48,303 nucleotides of DNA from a virus. The position numbers were made by a program, and so were the translations under genes. The stretch covers positions 1-48,303 of the IMG/VR virus record IMGVR_UViG_3300038701_002154, one strand, 5' to 3'. Position 1 is the first letter of the stretch. Each line of letters begins with the position of its first letter. The notes under the pieces were generated by a model that made no database searches, had not been told where the DNA came from, and was given only the letters and a program-made list of their open reading frames with translations. Shown in pieces: positions 46,328 through 48,303 of this stretch.

Positions 46328-47914
46328 TTAGTTTAGGTAACGTCCTCCGACTGGTCGGGTGAGCGTGGTGGATGTTGGTTTGTTGTGAGCTACTGAACGC
46401 CAGGAGTCATCTACACGTAGTGGCTTGGCCGGTCGACGAGAACTGATATCGGATTGGTATTCGAGGCCGTTGAGTACAGCTCGATACAAATTCTCCATCA
46501 TGTGATCGTCCTTGTCGACCGGCTTATCTTCACCACGCTTCCAGATGTATCTGTCTACTTCCCAAAGAAACTCAGTGCAAGATTCGTGAACGAATAGGGT
46601 GGGATTGCCGTGGTCGTCACGCTCGCGGAGTTTCTGTTGAGTTTTGAGGATACCATAGGAAAGATCTTTGGGGGCTGGTTCTACTGGAATGCCTTCTGCG
46701 TAGAACTCATCAGCAAAGCAGGTGCCTGTTACTGGGTTCTCAATGAAGGCGATCGGGTCTATTTGGAAAGTTTCAACAAAGTATTCGTTTGTGTGTGTTT
46801 TAATGTCTTCGACTAGTTGGGAAATGAGTCCGGGCGAGAAGTGTTCGTTGAATATAAAGGTTTGACCTTGAGGTGATGTGGCGAAGTAAAGGACAGCGTG
46901 CGGTGTGCGTGGGTGGGGGTCAATGAAGACTCGGATGGTGTAGTTGTCTGGTGGTGTTTGCTCGTCCACCCAACCGTGAGGTGTGGAAACTTTACGATCA
47001 CCTCCATAGACGTGAAGGTTGTGATCAAATTGTTTGTATACTAGGCCGGAGAGCGCCGCAGGTATGCCATAGATACGACAAGCTTGCTCGTCTTTGTCTA
47101 TGTCTTCTGCAAACTCTTCGATTGACTCTTTGGTAACGTATGGGTTGTCGAACGAAGCTCCGGTCATTACCCAACGAGGAGACTTCTTCTCGGTGTTGAT
47201 ATAGGCTTCGTCAAACTCAGCACGAGCCATGTGTGCTGGGATGAAATAGTCGTTGATCCACGGTTCCTCAACAGGTGTGCAAGTAAACCAAGCTTTGCCT
47301 TGGCGGTCAATCAGGCCTCGGGATAGTGCGGTCCACATGTCCTTGGGGCAAGGCTCATCAACGTGAATCCAGTCCCAGTCGGAGGACTCAAGGCCCATTT
47401 TGTTCTGCATGTAGGAGCGAACAGTTTCGAGGTGGATTGTGGATATGCCGCCGTGAATAGACTTAACTTGAATCTCGACAATACCTGTTCCGGAACGTCC
47501 TTTCTTCTTTTTGTGTATACATTCATCTGAAAGTTTCTTGAACAGTTTTCCTTGACCTGTTCCGGGCTCAGGGTTCGTAAATATTTCTGAGGCTTTATCC
47601 CAGTCAGTGACTACGATGCAGCCTTTAGTTGAGTGCTTGGGTATACCTACGTAGCGTGCAGGATCGTCTTTAGGATACCAAGGGCGTTCGCCAATAGCAA
47701 AGGCACAATCTTCTGATGCACCCATGTCAGACTTACCAAACCGGTTGCCGGTCCGCATATAACGGCGAAGGTAGTTACCTGCGCGGTGAAATAGGTCTTG
47801 TTTACGGTGTGGCTTGTAGAATGCCAGTCCATTAGATTCCTGCAGAGCACGACGCTGGCGGAGTAACTCCACCTCTCGTCGTTTAGCTGCAAGTTCTTCA
47901 GGACAGACTATCAT
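46328..47914 (-). CDS. terL: Terminase large subunit
   Basis: 528 residues. ATPase: Walker A G56-NRFGKS62 after a Q-motif-like HRKQDLFH, Walker B WDWIHVDEP (about 179-187) and a C-motif (AWFTCTPVEEPW). Nuclease: D in VFIDPHPRTPHAVLYF (about 330) and the paired DDH near the end (PVDKDDHMMENLYRAVLN), the RNase-H-like metal site. It packages concatemeric DNA through the portal and cuts it. The gene starts 1 nt downstream of the membrane-protein gene. Confidence 0.9.
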   Translation of the reverse strand: MIVCPEELAAKRREVELLRQRRALQESNGLAFYKPHRKQDLFHRAGNYLRRYMRTGNRFGKSDMGASEDCAFAIGERPWYPKDDPARYVGIPKHSTKGCIVVTDWDKASEIFTNPEPGTGQGKLFKKLSDECIHKKKKGRSGTGIVEIQVKSIHGGISTIHLETVRSYMQNKMGLESSDWDWIHVDEPCPKDMWTALSRGLIDRQGKAWFTCTPVEEPWINDYFIPAHMARAEFDEAYINTEKKSPRWVMTGASFDNPYVTKESIEEFAEDIDKDEQACRIYGIPAALSGLVYKQFDHNLHVYGGDRKVSTPHGWVDEQTPPDNYTIRVFIDPHPRTPHAVLYFATSPQGQTFIFNEHFSPGLISQLVEDIKTHTNEYFVETFQIDPIAFIENPVTGTCFADEFYAEGIPVEPAPKDLSYGILKTQQKLRERDDHGNPTLFVHESCTEFLWEVDRYIWKRGEDKPVDKDDHMMENLYRAVLNGLEYQSDISSRRPAKPLRVDDSWRSVAHNKPTSTTLTRPVGGRYLN

Positions 47915-48303
47915 TTAAGGGGTGTTAATTTGTTGGTTGTTCGAAGTAGCAGCGTTAGCTTCACGCATACGAGCCAGTTCTTTCTTTATTTGAAGGAGCT
48001 CCGTGGTTGCGTGTAGTTCTGCGTTTAGCTGAGAGGTTGGCTCAGGCTCCTGTTCGTCAATGAAGTCTTCAAGCGGTGGAATTTCAGCTCGATCTTTAAT
48101 GCCTTGAAGAATATTGTAACCACCAACTAATATAGCCAGTCCCGGACTCACACCTCCTCCAAACACACACACAAGCACAATCACTACCAATGTAATAAGG
48201 GTAACGCGAAACTTCTTTGACTTCAATGCGGCACCGAGTGTTTGTAAACGTTTATAGGGATTAGCAGCTGCGATTGCATCGCCGCCAACGTAAGAGCCGC
48301 CTT
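47915..48303 (-). CDS. Membrane protein between the terminase subunits, C-terminal part (cut by window edge)
   Basis: Runs from the right edge leftward to a stop at 47915. The frame is continuous with the 1-240 part when the 125-bp overlap is joined; a TTG at 48226 would be the only internal start and is not needed. It contains a strong hydrophobic region (VTLITLVVIVLVCVFGGGV and the following SPGLAILVGGYNIL) giving one or two transmembrane helices, then an acidic Pro/Glu linker and a charged helical C-terminus rich in Glu/Ala/Arg. Together with the N-terminal part this looks like a two- to four-pass small membrane protein, candidate holin. Confidence 0.8.
   Translation of the reverse strand, partial: GGSYVGGDAIAAANPYKRLQTLGAALKSKKFRVTLITLVVIVLVCVFGGGVSPGLAILVGGYNILQGIKDRAEIPPLEDFIDEQEPEPTSQLNAELHATTELLQIKKELARMREANAATSNNQQINTP
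48177..48301. repeat. Terminal direct repeat, right copy
   Basis: Identical to 2-126. The flanking bases differ (48176 versus 1, 48302-48303 versus 127-128), as expected of trimmed contig ends in a circular assembly. Confidence 0.9.

Noticed and set aside
1-48303. CRISPR arrays, tRNA genes, insertion sequences, integrase or attachment sites
   Set aside because: None seen on either strand by reading; no regular spacer-repeat pattern, no cloverleaf, no transposase or recombinase motifs.

Overview
This window is an essentially complete genome of a double-stranded DNA, tailed bacteriophage, written as a circle that was opened at an arbitrary point. Bases 2-126 recur exactly at 48177-48301, and a membrane-protein gene runs off the left edge and resumes at the right edge. 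The unit length is therefore about 48,175 bp. The gene set is a portal, a large terminase, an SU10-like major capsid protein, a scaffold, a collagen-like fibre, no tape measure, sheath or tail-tube genes, and one 2744-residue virion-type protein. This suggests a short-tailed (podovirus-like) particle. No integrase, repressor/Cro pair or single-subunit RNA polymerase is seen, so it looks lytic and dependent on host RNA polymerase, modified by its own ECF-like sigma factor. The host cannot be named. Most genes lack a Shine-Dalgarno sequence and start after A/C-rich leaders, which points to a host lineage that initiates translation that way (Bacteroidota-like usage is one possibility). A sulfotransferase and several glycan enzymes would fit an aquatic setting, but that is inference.

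Layout. (a) 1030-3777, leftward: seven small genes in tandem. Most have a similar A/C-rich leader and nearly all have a strong hairpin right after the stop codon; a U-tract terminator closes the block at 977-1011. (b) 3778-4373: a structured, GC-rich, gene-free divergent hub with a G-tract cluster and a good sigma-70-type promoter firing rightward. (c) 4374-12366, rightward early genes: a 2H phosphoesterase-like protein, a winged-helix protein, a gene interrupted by one in-frame UGA with a stem-loop just behind it, a stand-alone response-regulator receiver domain, zinc-finger and membrane proteins, an amidase-like protein with apparently permuted motifs, and a secreted GH114-like hydrolase. 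(d) 12418-25041, rightward replication and metabolism: Cas4/RecB-like nuclease, sigma factor, two all-alpha pyrophosphatase-type proteins, Sak4-like ATPase, ssDNA-binding candidate, ParB-methyltransferase fusion, UDG-exonuclease-PolA fusion, SAM methyltransferase-like protein, ATP-dependent ligase, GT9-like glycosyltransferase and a DUF3987-type ATPase. (e) 24974-48303 and on through 1-791, leftward late genes: giant internal virion protein, sulfotransferase, GT4 glycosyltransferase, dual-specificity phosphatase, fibre, capsid, scaffold, portal, large terminase, membrane protein, small terminase.

How it fits together. Early transcription probably leaves the 3.8-4.3 kb hub in both directions. 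The rightward arm makes regulators (winged helix, receiver, sigma factor) and then the replisome. The sigma factor may switch on the leftward late operon, whose first gene is the small terminase just beyond the 977-1011 terminator. The most unusual parts are the UGA-interrupted gene (6974-7330), the hairpin-bounded mini-gene array (1030-3777), the permuted amidase (8217-9117), the glycosyltransferase-sulfotransferase pair plus phosphatase inside the virion module (35227-39004), and the isolated multi-hairpin intergenic segment (23648-23769).
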